Below are positions 18,610 through 28,235 of a stretch of DNA of 64,000 nucleotides, one piece after another. Made by a program: the position numbers and the translations under genes. Where the stretch lies: contig NZ_LMUK01000024.1 in assembly GCF_009766005.1 (NCBI RefSeq), positions 274,441 through 338,440 on the forward strand, in the 5' to 3' direction. The notes under the pieces were generated by a model that was not told the origin of the DNA, ran no database searches, and saw only the letters and a program-made list of their open reading frames with translations. Within the stretch, counting starts at the first letter, position 1. Each line of letters opens with the position of its first letter. The DNA comes from Bradyrhizobium sp. S69. Its GTDB lineage: Bacteria; Pseudomonadota; Alphaproteobacteria; Rhizobiales; Xanthobacteraceae.

Positions 18610-19548
18610 TCAGCCAAGATCGCTGCGCGGATTATAAGGGTGTCCGTCGCGCCACTTCTGCATCAACGCTTCGAGCTCGGTGTCGTTCCCGTCCGGCAGC
18701 ATGATCCGGGTGGTGACGAACAGGTCGCCCACCGTACCGGCCTTGGGCAGTCCCTTGCCTTTGAGGCGGAAAGTCCGGCCGCTCGACGTGTTCTTCGGGA
18801 TCGACAATTCGACCGCGTTGCCCAACGTCGGGACGCGGACCTTGCCGCCCAAAACGGCCTCATAGAGCGTAATCGGCAGCTCGACGCGCAGATCGTTGCC
18901 GTCGAGCTTGAAGAAGGCATGCGGCGCGATGCTGACCGTAATCAGGAGATCGCCGGGTGGGTGACCGGGCGCGGTCTCGCCCTGCCCCTTCAGCCGGATC
19001 ACCTGGCCGGCAACGACGCCAGCCGGAATCCTGACATTGAGCTCCTTGCCGGTGGGCAACCGGACACGCTTTTCCTCGCCCTTGACCGACTCTTCCAGCG
19101 ATACCGCCATCGCAACGTTGAGATCGAGATCGAGCGCGATGCCACCTGGATCGAATTCGAAGCTGGTAGCCCCGCCCGGCCGGGCGCCGCCACGCCCGCC
19201 GCTGAACATGCTGTTGAGGATGTCCTCGAAACCACCGCCGCCTCCGGGACCGGCGCTGGTGCGGAAGCCGCCTCGGGCAGCCCCGCGCGCCCGCGGGTCG
19301 CCGCCGGGGAAACCCTGGAAGCGCGGTTTGCCGTCGGCATCGATCTCGCCGCGATCGAACTGCTTGCGCTTGTCCTCGTCGCCGATGATCTCGTTGGCCG
19401 AGTTCAATTCGGAAAACCGGTCCGCGGCTTTGGGATCGCTCTTGTTACTGTCCGGGTGATGCTTCTTGGCGAGCTTGCGATAGGCGCTCTTGATTGCCGC
19501 AGCACTGGCGCCCCGCGGCACCCCCAAGACCTCATAGGGGTCGCGCAT
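18610..19548 (-). CDS. DnaJ family protein, CbpA type
   Basis: A 312-residue J-domain co-chaperone. The J domain covers residues 1-70 with the HPD motif at 31-33. A Gly-rich linker ([17 protein letters not shown]) follows, then the two C-terminal substrate-binding domains ([42 protein letters not shown]). The four-Cys zinc finger of true DnaJ is absent, as in CbpA. It stimulates DnaK ATPase. It is separated by about 100 bases from the lipoprotein gene upstream. Confidence 0.92.
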   Translation of the reverse strand: MRDPYEVLGVPRGASAAAIKSAYRKLAKKHHPDSNKSDPKAADRFSELNSANEIIGDEDKRKQFDRGEIDADGKPRFQGFPGGDPRARGAARGGFRTSAGPGGGGGFEDILNSMFSGGRGGARPGGATSFEFDPGGIALDLDLNVAMAVSLEESVKGEEKRVRLPTGKELNVRIPAGVVAGQVIRLKGQGETAPGHPPGDLLITVSIAPHAFFKLDGNDLRVELPITLYEAVLGGKVRVPTLGNAVELSIPKNTSSGRTFRLKGKGLPKAGTVGDLFVTTRIMLPDGNDTELEALMQKWRDGHPYNPRSDLG

Positions 19549-19651
19549 CCGTCACGTCTCCTTCAGGGATATCCATAGTGAACTTCGGGTTTTCGGCCCG
19601 TCTCGCCTTCATCTGGGGTCTTCGTGGCATTTTTGCAACGGGGTTGCGAGA

Positions 19652-20059
19652 TCACCCCTGCTGCCACGGCTTCAACGTATGGATCTCCCAACGGCCCTGA
19701 CCGGATTTGCAGGCCGCCCCCTGTAGCCAGTTTTCCGACGAGCCGTTGACGTAGCTGGCCAGGAAATCCCGGCAAATGCGGCCTTCCGACGAATAGGCCT
19801 GGGCCAACGGCGTCACCGAGCCACGCGCGCCGGTTTCAGGGTTTTCCCACGGCTGGCTGGAATCCTTGTCGCCCCTGGTTAGCACGTCGGACGCGGCGTT
19901 GCGGGCAAAAGCCAGATCGCCGTCGGTCGGAGCGACCGCTCTGACCAGCCGGGGCTTGATCGAACCGGTGATCTCCTGGTCCTCCATCTTGGCAAAGGCG
20001 TTATCGGGCCGGGACATGCTACAGCCGCTCGAGGCGAGACCGATTAGAATCAATGTCAT
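19652..20059 (-). CDS. RT0821/Lpp0805-like surface lipoprotein
   Basis: A protein of about 135 residues. A hydrophobic segment ends in SSGC, a probable lipobox. The mature part has WENPETGARGSVTPL and GRICRDFLAS...LQGAACKSGQGRWEI, the pattern of RT0821/Lpp0805 surface proteins. The function is unknown. The start is uncertain: the ATG at 20059 gives a short signal segment without a basic N-terminus, and a GTG at 20062 or a further upstream start is possible. It diverges from pdxH, and a TCCTATATAGGA palindrome (20107-20118) lies between. Confidence 0.7.
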   Translation of the reverse strand: MTLILIGLASSGCSMSRPDNAFAKMEDQEITGSIKPRLVRAVAPTDGDLAFARNAASDVLTRGDKDSSQPWENPETGARGSVTPLAQAYSSEGRICRDFLASYVNGSSENWLQGAACKSGQGRWEIHTLKPWQQG

Positions 20060-20182
20060 CACGGTGCCGGCGGGCCCGATCGCCGATAGGCCAACGCGTT
20101 CGCATGTCCTATATAGGACGAGCCTATATTGGAGCGGTGGCGCGCGCTGGGCCTCGGGCGAACGCAATTCGGATCTCCTGAC

Positions 20183-20824
20183 ATGACGGACACGACCTCC
20201 ATCAGACACCCGACACCGTTAACATCCGGTGATTTCACCGCGGCCGAGGAGCCGTTTGCGTTGTTCGCCGAGTGGTTCGCCGAAGCCGTCAAAGCCGAAC
20301 CGAACGATCCCAACGCCATGTCGCTCGCCACCGTCGACGACGACGGCCTGCCCGACGTCCGGATGGTGCTGATGAAAGGCTATGATGCCGGGGGTTTCGT
20401 GTTCTACAGCCACATCACGAGCCAGAAGGGCCGCGAACTCGCCACAAATCCTAAGGCCGCTTTACTGTTTCACTGGAAATCGCTGCGCCGGCAGGTGCGC
20501 ATCCGCGGCAACGTGTCGCCGGTGACGGAAGCGGAAGCCGACGCGTATTTCGCGACCAGGCCCAAGCAGGCCCAGATCGGCGCCTGGGCCAGCAAGCAAT
20601 CGCAGCCGCTGGAAAGCCGTTTTGCCTTCGAGCAGGCGATCGCCAAGGTCGCCGCCAAGCACATCGTCGGCGAAGTACCGCGGCCGCAGGGCTGGAGCGG
20701 CTGGCGCATCGTCCCGGCGCGGTTCGAGTTCTGGCACGACCGCCCGTTTCGCCTGCATGATCGCATCGAATTCCGCCGCGACGCGCCGGATGATGCATGG
20801 ACCAAAGTAAGGCTCTATCCCTGA
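20183..20824 (+). CDS. pdxH: Pyridoxamine 5'-phosphate oxidase
   Basis: A 213-residue FMN enzyme that oxidises pyridoxine or pyridoxamine 5'-phosphate to pyridoxal 5'-phosphate. Motifs: [57 protein letters not shown], and the C-terminal [14 protein letters not shown]...LHDRIEF. Length is normal. An ATG at 20183 is chosen over the longer frame from 20129, because the family begins close to [15 protein letters not shown]. It serves PLP enzymes such as the aminotransferase at 31926. Confidence 0.95.
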   Translation: MTDTTSIRHPTPLTSGDFTAAEEPFALFAEWFAEAVKAEPNDPNAMSLATVDDDGLPDVRMVLMKGYDAGGFVFYSHITSQKGRELATNPKAALLFHWKSLRRQVRIRGNVSPVTEAEADAYFATRPKQAQIGAWASKQSQPLESRFAFEQAIAKVAAKHIVGEVPRPQGWSGWRIVPARFEFWHDRPFRLHDRIEFRRDAPDDAWTKVRLYP

Positions 20825-20832
20825 GGTTTAAG

Positions 20833-20930
20833 CCGCCATGGCCGGGCTCGTCCCGGCCATCCATGTCTTTTTAGAAAGACCTGTCCTTTTAAAAAGATCT
20901 GGATGCCCCGCACAAGGCCGGGCATGACGG
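20833..20930. repeat. Palindromic intergenic repeat, CCCGGC family, copy B
   Basis: Outer arms GCCATGGCCGGG and GGCCGGGCATGACGG, with short internal T- and A-rich segments, resemble 15769-15890 in design. It fills the gap between pdxH and the SDR gene. Confidence 0.7.
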
Positions 20931-20948
20931 ACAACGAGAGAACCGTTT

Positions 20949-21701
20949 ATGTCTTCTTCCAATCACGGTCCGCGGCGCACGCTGCTTCTGACCGGAGCCA
21001 GCCGCGGCATCGGCCATGCCACCGCGATCCGCTTTTCCAGCGCGGGCTGGCGCGTAATCACCTGTTCGCGGCATGCCTTTCCGGAAACATGCCCGTGGGG
21101 CGCGGGACCTGAAGATCACGTCCAGGTCGACCTCGCCGACCATGCCGACACCGCGCGTGCGATCTCGGAAATCCGCCGGCGACTGGAAGGCGGCGAGTTG
21201 CATGCACTGGTCAACAACGCCGCGATCTCGCCGAAAGCCGCCGACGGCACCCGGCTCGGCACGGTCGATACCGACATCGAGATGTGGAGCCACGTGTTCC
21301 GGGTCAACTTCTTCGCGCCGATCATGATGGCGCGCGGGCTGATCGAGGAACTGAAGGCAACCAGGGGTTCGGTCGTCAATGTGACCTCGATCGCGGGCTC
21401 GCGGGTGCACCCGTTCGCGGGGGTGGCCTACGCCACCTCGAAGGCGGCGCTCGCTTCATTGACCCGCGAAATGGCGTCGGATTTCGGCCGTATCGGCGTC
21501 CGCGTCAATTCGATCGCGCCGGGCGAAATCGACACTTCGATATTGTCGCCGGGCACCGAGAAGATCGTCGATCAGCAGATTCCGCTGCATCGGCTGGGCA
21601 CGCCGGACGAAGTGGCGAAAATCATCTATGTGCTGTGCACGGAGACATCGTCTTACGTCAACGGTGCCGAGATCCACATCAATGGCGGGCAGCACGTTTA
21701 A
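20949..21701 (+). CDS. SDR family oxidoreductase
   Basis: A 250-residue classical short-chain dehydrogenase. The NAD(P)-binding TGASRGIG is at 15-22, LVNNAA near 87-92, catalytic Ser147, and the YATSK pair Tyr161/Lys165. The C-terminal YVNGAEIHINGGQHV fits the family. The substrate is unknown. GAGAG lies shortly before the ATG. The gene is bounded by repeats on both sides, so probably monocistronic. Confidence 0.88.
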   Translation: MSSSNHGPRRTLLLTGASRGIGHATAIRFSSAGWRVITCSRHAFPETCPWGAGPEDHVQVDLADHADTARAISEIRRRLEGGELHALVNNAAISPKAADGTRLGTVDTDIEMWSHVFRVNFFAPIMMARGLIEELKATRGSVVNVTSIAGSRVHPFAGVAYATSKAALASLTREMASDFGRIGVRVNSIAPGEIDTSILSPGTEKIVDQQIPLHRLGTPDEVAKIIYVLCTETSSYVNGAEIHINGGQHV

Positions 21702-21710
21702 GCCGGTTCG

Positions 21711-21817
21711 TTCGTCATTCCGGGCTGCGCCACCGGACTCGGGTTTACCCGAGTTCGGCAAATATTATTGTCCAAGTCGGCAACAGCCGACTTGGATGCG
21801 CGTGCCGGGGAACGACG
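21711..21817. repeat. Intergenic element with two hairpins
   Basis: The element runs from CGTCATTCCGGGCTGC to GTGCCGGGGAACGACG. It contains the hairpins ACTCGGGTTTACCCGAGT and CCAAGTCGGC...GCCGACTTGG. Its position between convergent genes suits termination. Only one copy is seen in this window. Confidence 0.65.
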
Positions 21818-21825
21818 AACAATCC

Positions 21826-22047
21826 TCAATCCACCCGAAACTTGCGGGGCCTGTTGCGCAAACGCGGCGCCTCGGTCGCGAGTACGGTTGAGCAATCGTC
21901 TTCGTTCTCGCCATCCGATAGTGCCGCGCCGCAATGACGGCAGACCCGCGCCGATATCGCCAGCGCTTTGCCGGCAACGTTGCGGCCCTGTTGATAGCGC
22001 GCGAAATCGACGACGTTCGGTTCGGGTATTATTAATTTCTCAACCAT
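21826..22047 (-). CDS. Small conserved-looking protein with CxxC motif
   Basis: A 73-residue protein beginning MVEKLIIPEPNVVDFARYQQG. CRHCGAAL and a third Cys (DDC) follow in the middle. A GAGGACAGCA ribosome binding sequence stands before the ATG at 22047, which favours a real gene and this start. No known domain is recognised. The CxxC could bind zinc, but only three Cys are present. Confidence 0.55.
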   Translation of the reverse strand: MVEKLIIPEPNVVDFARYQQGRNVAGKALAISARVCRHCGAALSDGENEDDCSTVLATEAPRLRNRPRKFRVD

Positions 22048-22194
22048 TGCTGTCCTCGCGGCGTGAGACAGCGTTATCGCAGACAAGTTTCGCTCAAACG
22101 TTCAGCGCAACGCTCAAATTTTATCGGAGAAATTGAGGCAGGGTTCCATTTGATGCGGCGTGTAAAGGCGCTCGCGTCTTTAACGCATTAATTC

Positions 22195-23175
22195 CTACAG
22201 CCACCTCTTCCAGGTGAAGAAAACGTAAGGCAGCACCGCCGCCAGCACCATCATCGCAAGCGCAATCGGGTAACCGTGTTGCCATTCCAGTTCCGGCATG
22301 ATCTTGAAATTCATGCCGTAGATCGAGGCGATCAGCGTCGGCGGCATCAACACCACCGCCATCACCGAAAACAGCTTGATGATGTTGTTCTGTTCGAGAT
22401 TGACCACGCCGAGCATCGCATCCAGCACGAAGGTGATCTTGTTGGAGAGAAAGGAGGCGTGGTCGGTCAGCGAGATCACGTCGCGCTGCATGGTCTTGAG
22501 CTGCTCGCGCATGTCCTTGGACCATTTGGCGCCGTCGATCGCGGCCGTGACGAACGTCACCACCCGCCCGACCGAGACCAGGCTCTCGCGGACCTTCGAG
22601 GTCAGGTCGCCCTTGCGGCCGATCGCGATCAGGATGTCGGAATAGCGTTTGGCGTGCCCGGTGCGCGCGGCGCCGTCGGGTTCGAAAATATCGTGGCTGA
22701 TGGCGTCCATGTCGGCACCGGCGCGCTCCAGAATATCGGCATTGCGGTCGATCACCGCATCGAGCAATTCCATCAGCACCATTTCGCCGGTGATGCCCGC
22801 CGGACAGCCGCGCGCCAGCTTGTTCTCCACCAAAAGGAACGGCTTCGGTGCGTCGTAGCGCACGGTCACCAGACGGTGGCCGGCAAGGATAAAGGTCACC
22901 GCGGTGGTGCGCGGGTTCTCGCTGTCCGAGGAGCACATCAGGGTCGCCGTCATGTAGCGGGCGCCGTTCTCGATATAGAGCCGGCTGGAAATCTCGATCT
23001 CCTGCATGTCTTCCCGGGTCGGCACCGCGATCCCGGCCAGTCGCTCCACGGCGTGGTCCTCCTCCGCGGTCGGCTTCATGAGGTCGATCCAGACCGCGCC
23101 GTCGGGCAGCGCGGCGAGATCGGCTGTCGCGGCTTTCTTCAGCGAGGTTTCCGAAGGGACGAACACCGAGAGCAT
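22195..23175 (-). CDS. corA: Magnesium transporter CorA family protein
   Basis: A 326-residue protein. A large cytoplasmic N-terminal domain (VWIDLMKPTAEEDHAVERLAG) is followed by long helices and two C-terminal membrane segments. The selectivity motif GMN lies in IASIYGMNFKIMPELEW. It ends in basic WKRWL, as usual. It moves Mg2+ (perhaps Co2+ or Ni2+) across the inner membrane as a pentamer. A longer opposite-phase frame covers the region but lacks these motifs. Confidence 0.93.
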   Translation of the reverse strand: MLSVFVPSETSLKKAATADLAALPDGAVWIDLMKPTAEEDHAVERLAGIAVPTREDMQEIEISSRLYIENGARYMTATLMCSSDSENPRTTAVTFILAGHRLVTVRYDAPKPFLLVENKLARGCPAGITGEMVLMELLDAVIDRNADILERAGADMDAISHDIFEPDGAARTGHAKRYSDILIAIGRKGDLTSKVRESLVSVGRVVTFVTAAIDGAKWSKDMREQLKTMQRDVISLTDHASFLSNKITFVLDAMLGVVNLEQNNIIKLFSVMAVVLMPPTLIASIYGMNFKIMPELEWQHGYPIALAMMVLAAVLPYVFFTWKRWL

Positions 23176-23523
23176 GGACGACTCCAGAAATTGGGCACGC
23201 AGCCACCCGAAGAGTTACCCAACAGGGATCGGCTCGATTCTGGCAAGCACTGATGACGCAACATTAACCGCCGATCCACATTTGCGGCGACCGGATGGCG
23301 GAGAAATGGCGCCGATTCGGCATCAACTCCGATGTTGTCCGGAAATCGGGCAGAAATCGAAAAACATGCGGCAAAAAGGACACAACCACCCTCCCGCATC
23401 GCGGGACAAGCATCTAAGTTCTGGAATTCCGACCGATTTTGGCGATAATGCGATTAATGGAATCGTCGCGTTTTGGGCGCAATAGTGGCGCCGCCTGCGC
23501 AAGTGTTTCGATTGGAAGTGCAC
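23176..23523. other. Divergent promoter region between corA and the L,D-transpeptidase gene
   Basis: About 350 bases lie upstream of both genes. No Mg-sensing leader or riboswitch was recognised. Short frames here are not supported. Confidence 0.4.
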
Positions 23524-24204
23524 ATGTCGTCGCTCAAGGCAATTTTGGGAATTCTGGCCGCCAGCATTACGCTGGCGGGCTGCATGGACGCCACCACCTA
23601 CGAGGCGACCAATACGGCCAATTTCAAGCCGCACGACAAGGAACTGCTGGCCAAGATCCGCTACACCAACGTTGCCGTGGCCGAACCTTTCCGCCGCGCC
23701 ATCGTCGACTATCATCGCAAGGAAGCGCCCGGCTCGATCCTGGTCGATTCCGACAATCACTACCTCTATTACGTGCTCGATAATGGCAAGGCGATCCGCT
23801 ACGGCATCACCGTTGGCGAGGAAGCCATGGCATGGTCGGGCATCGCCAAGGTCGGCAGCATGACCGAGTGGCCCCCGTGGCATCCGACCAAGGGCGAAAT
23901 CGAGCGGCTCGGCGTTCCGACCTTCGTGCCGCCCGGTCCGGATAATCCGATGGGTTCGCGCGCGCTCTATCTCTATTCGGGCGGCAAGGACACCCTGTTC
24001 CGCATTCACGGCACCAACCAGCCGGAATATATCGGCTCGTCGATCTCTTCCGGCTGCATCCGGTTGACGAATGAAGACGTGATCGACCTCTATGGCCGGG
24101 TAAAGGCGGGAACCGTCGTCGTCGTGCTCGAACCGCACCATGGCGACTCGCCGTATAATTCGCAGATGGCCCTGCAAGGCGGCGGCAACGCGGTCTTCCA
24201 GTAA
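23524..24204 (+). CDS. L,D-transpeptidase (YkuD domain) lipoprotein
   Basis: A 226-residue protein with a lipoprotein signal (MSSLKAILGILAASITLAGC). The YkuD domain starts near SILVDSDNHYLYYVLDNGKAIRYGITVG and ends with the catalytic HGTNQPEYIGSSISSGCIRLTNEDVIDLY (conserved His, Ser, Cys and Arg). Such enzymes make 3-3 cross-links in peptidoglycan or anchor outer-membrane proteins to it. ATG 23524 was chosen because it starts the signal peptide. A strong terminator hairpin follows. Confidence 0.92.
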   Translation: MSSLKAILGILAASITLAGCMDATTYEATNTANFKPHDKELLAKIRYTNVAVAEPFRRAIVDYHRKEAPGSILVDSDNHYLYYVLDNGKAIRYGITVGEEAMAWSGIAKVGSMTEWPPWHPTKGEIERLGVPTFVPPGPDNPMGSRALYLYSGGKDTLFRIHGTNQPEYIGSSISSGCIRLTNEDVIDLYGRVKAGTVVVVLEPHHGDSPYNSQMALQGGGNAVFQ

Positions 24205-24261
24205 TCGGCTGCGGATTGATCCGCCGCCGACAGATCCCTTGCGAGGGTTCGCAACGTCTCA

Positions 24262-24288
24262 AAGCGCCGGTTTTACCGGCGCTTTTTT
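24262..24288 (+). terminator. Intrinsic terminator between convergent genes
   Basis: AAGCGCCGGT, TTT loop and ACCGGCGCTT, followed by further T residues on the + strand, ends the L,D-transpeptidase transcript. The hairpin also encodes the last codons and the stop (24275-24273) of the convergent extensin-like gene. Confidence 0.85.
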
Positions 24289-25418
24289 GTTGCAGGCGTG
24301 ACCGCCTTGGAACTCGGCGCAGCGCTATCCGATGGCGGCGTCTCGGGTTGGCCCACATCCGCCTTGCCGGCGACTTCGCGCGGCGGGGCTTCGTCCGGCC
24401 GCTCGGCCGGCAGCAGCGGCGCAATTTGCGGCATCGCATCCCACACGTACCATTGGCAGATCTTGTAGTTATTTCGCCGCTGCATCAGATCCAGATGGAT
24501 GTGGTCCTCATGGTAGCCGTCCGAGCCCGGCCCCAGCACCGTCGTAAATCGCGTGCAGACCGAATGCAGCACGTTCTCGCGGACCTCGCGCGGCGCCGTG
24601 CGGTCGGTGAGCGAGATCGATTGGCCATTGGCAAGCTTAAAGGCGCGGACATCGAGCGCATTGGCACGACCGTGCTCGGACAAGGGGGCGCCGACGACGC
24701 GATTACGGCCGCGGCATTCGAACGAGTCGAAATTGTCGAGAACGCTGATGACGCTGCCAAGGCTCGAGGTGAGCGGCGCGACGTCGGTTCGGACCCAATC
24801 GGCAATTTGCGAGGCCATGGCGCAGCGCAGGATGGCCGGGGGCTTTAACGCGACCTGCCGCTTGTCCGGCAGCACCACCGCCTCCAGCCGCACCAGATCG
24901 TCGCCGCCGCAACCGCCGGGGCCATGGATATCGGGGATGCTGGGGGCAACGGCGATCGCATCGGTCAGCGCCAGCCGGCAGGCCGAGAGCGGCGGGGGTG
25001 CGGGCACCACCGGCCCTGGCACTGCCGGCCCGGGCACTATCGGCCCGGGCACTACGGACGCCGGCGCCGTGGCCTGCTCGGCGGGCTTCTCGCCCGGGGG
25101 CACCGCCGCGGCATTTGGGACAGAGGGAGGCGTCTCGGGCACCGGCTTCGCGGCTTCGATCGCCGGCGCCTCGGCCGGGCGTGGCGCCGGCAAGGGTACC
25201 GATGCGGGCCGGAGGGGCTTTGCCGAGCCAGATCTACCCGGCCTCGGCTTGTGAACCCCGAACAGGCCGTCCCAGGGGAACGAATCGGACTTCCGGGCGG
25301 CCGCGGCCGGCCCTGCCGGCACGCAGATCGACAACAGCACCACGGCGACGGTAACCATCACCGCCTCAGTGCGGCTACAAGGCCATTTGCGGGTGGCGTT
25401 CTCCGCGCTAAACTTCAT
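24273..25418 (-). CDS. Extensin-like family protein with Pro-rich linker
   Basis: A 381-residue protein. A signal or anchor segment (VMVTVAVVLLSICVPAGPAAA) precedes a low-complexity Pro-rich linker with VPGP repeats, coded by 15-bp tandem units near 25003-25047. The extensin-like C-terminal domain follows: LSEHGRANALDVRAFKLANG, NVLHSVCTRFTTVLGPGSDGYHEDHIHLDLM. Its HGxAxDV and HxDHxHxD pattern resembles D,D-/L,D-peptidase-like zinc folds. It probably acts on or binds the cell wall. The ATG at 25418 is used; the longer upstream frame overlaps the next gene. Confidence 0.85.
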   Translation of the reverse strand: MKFSAENATRKWPCSRTEAVMVTVAVVLLSICVPAGPAAAARKSDSFPWDGLFGVHKPRPGRSGSAKPLRPASVPLPAPRPAEAPAIEAAKPVPETPPSVPNAAAVPPGEKPAEQATAPASVVPGPIVPGPAVPGPVVPAPPPLSACRLALTDAIAVAPSIPDIHGPGGCGGDDLVRLEAVVLPDKRQVALKPPAILRCAMASQIADWVRTDVAPLTSSLGSVISVLDNFDSFECRGRNRVVGAPLSEHGRANALDVRAFKLANGQSISLTDRTAPREVRENVLHSVCTRFTTVLGPGSDGYHEDHIHLDLMQRRNNYKICQWYVWDAMPQIAPLLPAERPDEAPPREVAGKADVGQPETPPSDSAAPSSKAVTPATKKRR

Positions 25419-25475
25419 GTCAATTCCGTGATCACCCGCGGAAAGCGATAACACAGTCCCAGGAGGAATGTTCGC

Positions 25476-27104
25476 ATGCGCGGATTGATGCAAGATTGGC
25501 CTTTGCTTTGTCACCGCATTATCGGACACGCGGCGTTGTTCCACGGCACGCAAGAGGTCGTGACGCGATCGGTCGAAGGCCCCATTCATCGCACCAATTA
25601 CGCCGAAATTCACGCCCGCGCGCTCAAGGTCTCGCAAGGCCTGCAACGTGACGGCATCAAGCTCGGCGACCGCGTCGCCACCATCGCATGGAACACCTGG
25701 CGCCACCTGGAAGCCTGGTACGGCATCATGGGCATCGGCGCGATCTGCCATACCGTCAATCCGCGGCTGTTCCCCGAACAGATCGCCTGGATCATCAACC
25801 ATGCGCAAGACCGCGTGGTGATGGTCGATACCACCTTTGTGCCGGTGCTGGAAAAGATCGCCGACAAGCTGCCGAGCGTGGACCGCTTCATCGTCCTCAC
25901 CGACAGAGCGCATATGCCGGAGACCACGCTGAAGAACGCGGTCGCCTACGAAGATTGGATCGCGCAAGCCGACGGCGATTTCGCATGGCAGAATTTCGAC
26001 GAAAATACCGCGGCCGCGATGTGCTACACCTCGGGCACCACCGGCGACCCGAAGGGCGTGCTGTATTCGCACCGTTCCAACGTGCTGCACTCCTTCATGG
26101 CCAATACCAAGGATGCGCTAGGCACCTCGGCAGCCGACACCATGCTGCCGGTGGTTCCGCTGTTCCACGCCAACAGCTGGGGCATCGCGTTCTCGGCGCC
26201 GACGATGGGCACCAAGCTGGTGATGCCAGGCCCCAAGCTCGACGGCGCCTCGGTCTATGAACTGCTGGACACCGAGAAGGTCACCTTCACCGCGGGCGTT
26301 CCGACGGTCTGGCTGATGCTGTTGAACCACATGGCCGCCAACAATCTGAAGCTGCCCCACCTCAAGATGGTGGTATGCGGCGGCTCGGCGATGCCGCGCT
26401 CGATGATCAAGTCGTTCGTCGATATGGGGGTGCAGGTGCGTCACGCCTGGGGCATGACCGAGATGAGCCCGCTCGGCACGCTGGCCACCCTGAAGCCGCC
26501 GTTCTCGAACCTCCAGGGCGATGATCGATTGGATGTGCTGCAGACCCAGGGCTATCCGCCCTACGGCGTGCAGATGAAGATCACCGACGATGCCGGCAAG
26601 GAGTTGCCGTGGGACGGCAAGACCTTCGGCCGGCTCAAGGTCTCCGGCCCCGCAGTCGCTAAAGCCTATTTCCGCGTCGACGCCAACATCCTCGACGAGG
26701 ACGGCTATTTCGACACCGGCGACGTCGCGACCATCGATCCGCACGGCTATATGCGGATCACCGACCGCTCCAAGGACGTGATCAAATCCGGCGGCGAATG
26801 GATTTCATCGATCGACCTGGAAAACCTCGCGGTCGGGCACCCCGCGGTCGCAGAAGCCGCCGTGATCGGCATCCATCATCCGAAATGGGACGAACGGCCG
26901 CTCTTGATCGTGCAACTCAAGCAGGGCCAGAACGCCTCCCGCGAGGACATCCTGAAATTCATGGACGGCAAGATCGCCAAATGGTGGATGCCCGACGACG
27001 TCGCGTTCGTCGATGGCATTCCGCACACCGCCACGGGGAAGATCCTCAAGACCGCATTGCGCGATCAGTTCAAGGCCTACAGTTTTCCGAATGCGGCAGC
27101 GTAG
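25476..27104 (+). CDS. Fatty-acyl-CoA synthetase (long/medium-chain acyl-CoA ligase)
   Basis: A 542-residue adenylate-forming enzyme. The AMP-binding P-loop is [20 protein letters not shown], further motifs are [10 protein letters not shown] and [36 protein letters not shown], and the C-terminal Lys is in [16 protein letters not shown]. It activates a carboxylic acid to acyl-CoA. Start [29 protein letters not shown] is typical for a fatty-acyl-CoA synthetase subgroup. AGGAGGA lies 9 bases before the ATG. It diverges from the extensin-like gene. Confidence 0.93.
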   Translation: MRGLMQDWPLLCHRIIGHAALFHGTQEVVTRSVEGPIHRTNYAEIHARALKVSQGLQRDGIKLGDRVATIAWNTWRHLEAWYGIMGIGAICHTVNPRLFPEQIAWIINHAQDRVVMVDTTFVPVLEKIADKLPSVDRFIVLTDRAHMPETTLKNAVAYEDWIAQADGDFAWQNFDENTAAAMCYTSGTTGDPKGVLYSHRSNVLHSFMANTKDALGTSAADTMLPVVPLFHANSWGIAFSAPTMGTKLVMPGPKLDGASVYELLDTEKVTFTAGVPTVWLMLLNHMAANNLKLPHLKMVVCGGSAMPRSMIKSFVDMGVQVRHAWGMTEMSPLGTLATLKPPFSNLQGDDRLDVLQTQGYPPYGVQMKITDDAGKELPWDGKTFGRLKVSGPAVAKAYFRVDANILDEDGYFDTGDVATIDPHGYMRITDRSKDVIKSGGEWISSIDLENLAVGHPAVAEAAVIGIHHPKWDERPLLIVQLKQGQNASREDILKFMDGKIAKWWMPDDVAFVDGIPHTATGKILKTALRDQFKAYSFPNAAA

Positions 27105-27108
27105 TCAG

Positions 27109-27197
27109 CGAATGGCGAGTGGCGAATAGCGAATAGGGAAGGTTGGGCCGAGGCCTGCTGTTTCCCCTACTCGCCACTCGCTATTCGCCATTCGCCG
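27109..27197. repeat. Long inverted repeat, GCGAATGGCGAGT family, copy A
   Basis: The left arm GCGAATGGCGAGTGGCGAAT and right arm with ACTCGCTATTCGCCATTCGC pair over about 30 bases. It lies just after the acyl-CoA synthetase stop. A related copy lies directly after the next gene (28156-28235). Confidence 0.8.
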
Positions 27198-27303
27198 CTT
27201 ACTTTCCCTTGAATTCGCCGCGGAGCCGTGGTCTCAAACGGGCATATTTGACAGCCCGGCGCATTTCGCCCGGCCAGGTTCCCACTCAAGCAGAATTAAC
27301 GCG

Positions 27304-28155
27304 ATGGCCCGCAGGTTTTCCGCTCCCTATCAGTCGGAGCCCGTGTCCGGCCTCGCCTCATGGGCGCGCAATCTCGCGGTGTTTTCGGTGGTCGCGGTCG
27401 TGGTCTCGATCCTGATCGTCCGCTTCGGCTTCCTCGAAATGAAGCCGGCGCTGGCGACGTTTTTCGGCGCGCTGGCCTGCGCCGGTCTGTCTATCCTGGT
27501 CAGCCTCGCCGCCTTTGCCGCGATCTGGCAGAACGGCTCGCGCGGCATGAGCCGCATCCTGCTGGCGCTGGTGATCGACGTGATGGTGCTGGCCTACCCG
27601 GCCTATCTCGGCCTGCAATATCGCAAGCTGCCGCCGATCCACGACATCACCACCGATCCGATCGATCCACCGCGTTTCGACGCGCTGGCGCGCCTGCGTG
27701 CCGGCGACGGCGCCAACACCGCCGTCTATGCCGGGTTGTATTCCGCCGAGCAGCAGCGGCAGGCCTATCCCGACATCGAGCCGGTGGACCTCGAAACGCC
27801 GGTGCTACGCGCCTATCAGATCACGCTGCAATTGGTGAACAAGCGAAAATGGCTGGTGATCGACGAGCGGCCGCCGCAACCGCCGCGACAGATCGGCCAT
27901 ATCGAGGCGGTGGCGCGGACCCCGATCATGGGCTTTCGCGAGGACGTCTCGATCCGCGTTGCCCCCGACGGCGAGGATTCGCGGGTCGATATCCGCTCGT
28001 CGTCGCGTTACTTCGAGGGCGATCTCGGCAGCAACGCCGCGCGGGTCGCCAAGCTGATCGATGACCTCAACACCGCGGTTGACAGCGACAACCTCAAGCC
28101 GGCCAAGAAGCCGCAATTACCGGTGAAGCTGCCGGCGAAGACGGTGAAGAAGTAG
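27304..28155 (+). CDS. DUF1499 membrane protein
   Basis: A 283-residue protein with three hydrophobic helices in the first 110 residues (NLAVFSVVAVVVSILIVRFGF, ALACAGLSILVSLAAFAAIW, ILLALVIDVMVLAYPAYLGL). A DUF1499 domain follows: IHDITTDPIDPPRF, GHIEAVARTPIMGFREDVSIRV and VDIRSSSRYFEGDLGSNAARV. Function unknown. It lies between two copies of the same inverted repeat, so the gene with its flanks forms a small island of its own. Confidence 0.88.
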   Translation: MARRFSAPYQSEPVSGLASWARNLAVFSVVAVVVSILIVRFGFLEMKPALATFFGALACAGLSILVSLAAFAAIWQNGSRGMSRILLALVIDVMVLAYPAYLGLQYRKLPPIHDITTDPIDPPRFDALARLRAGDGANTAVYAGLYSAEQQRQAYPDIEPVDLETPVLRAYQITLQLVNKRKWLVIDERPPQPPRQIGHIEAVARTPIMGFREDVSIRVAPDGEDSRVDIRSSSRYFEGDLGSNAARVAKLIDDLNTAVDSDNLKPAKKPQLPVKLPAKTVKK

Positions 28156-28235
28156 CGAGGCGAATAGCGAATAGAGGAAGGGTTAGACTTTACGCCCTTC
28201 CCTATTCACCATTCGCTACTGGCCACTCGCCATTT
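28156..28235. repeat. Long inverted repeat, GCGAATGGCGAGT family, copy B
   Basis: The left arm (GGCGAATAGCGAATAG then GGAAGGG) begins immediately after the DUF1499 stop. The right arm (CCCTTCCCTATTCACCATTCGC) extends into the convergent MBL gene, encoding its last residues (MASGQ). It is a likely bidirectional barrier. Confidence 0.8.

Noticed and set aside
22121..23206. Longer minus frame overlapping corA in another phase
   Set aside because: CorA with GMN motif is in the other frame; this one is Arg-rich shadow sequence.
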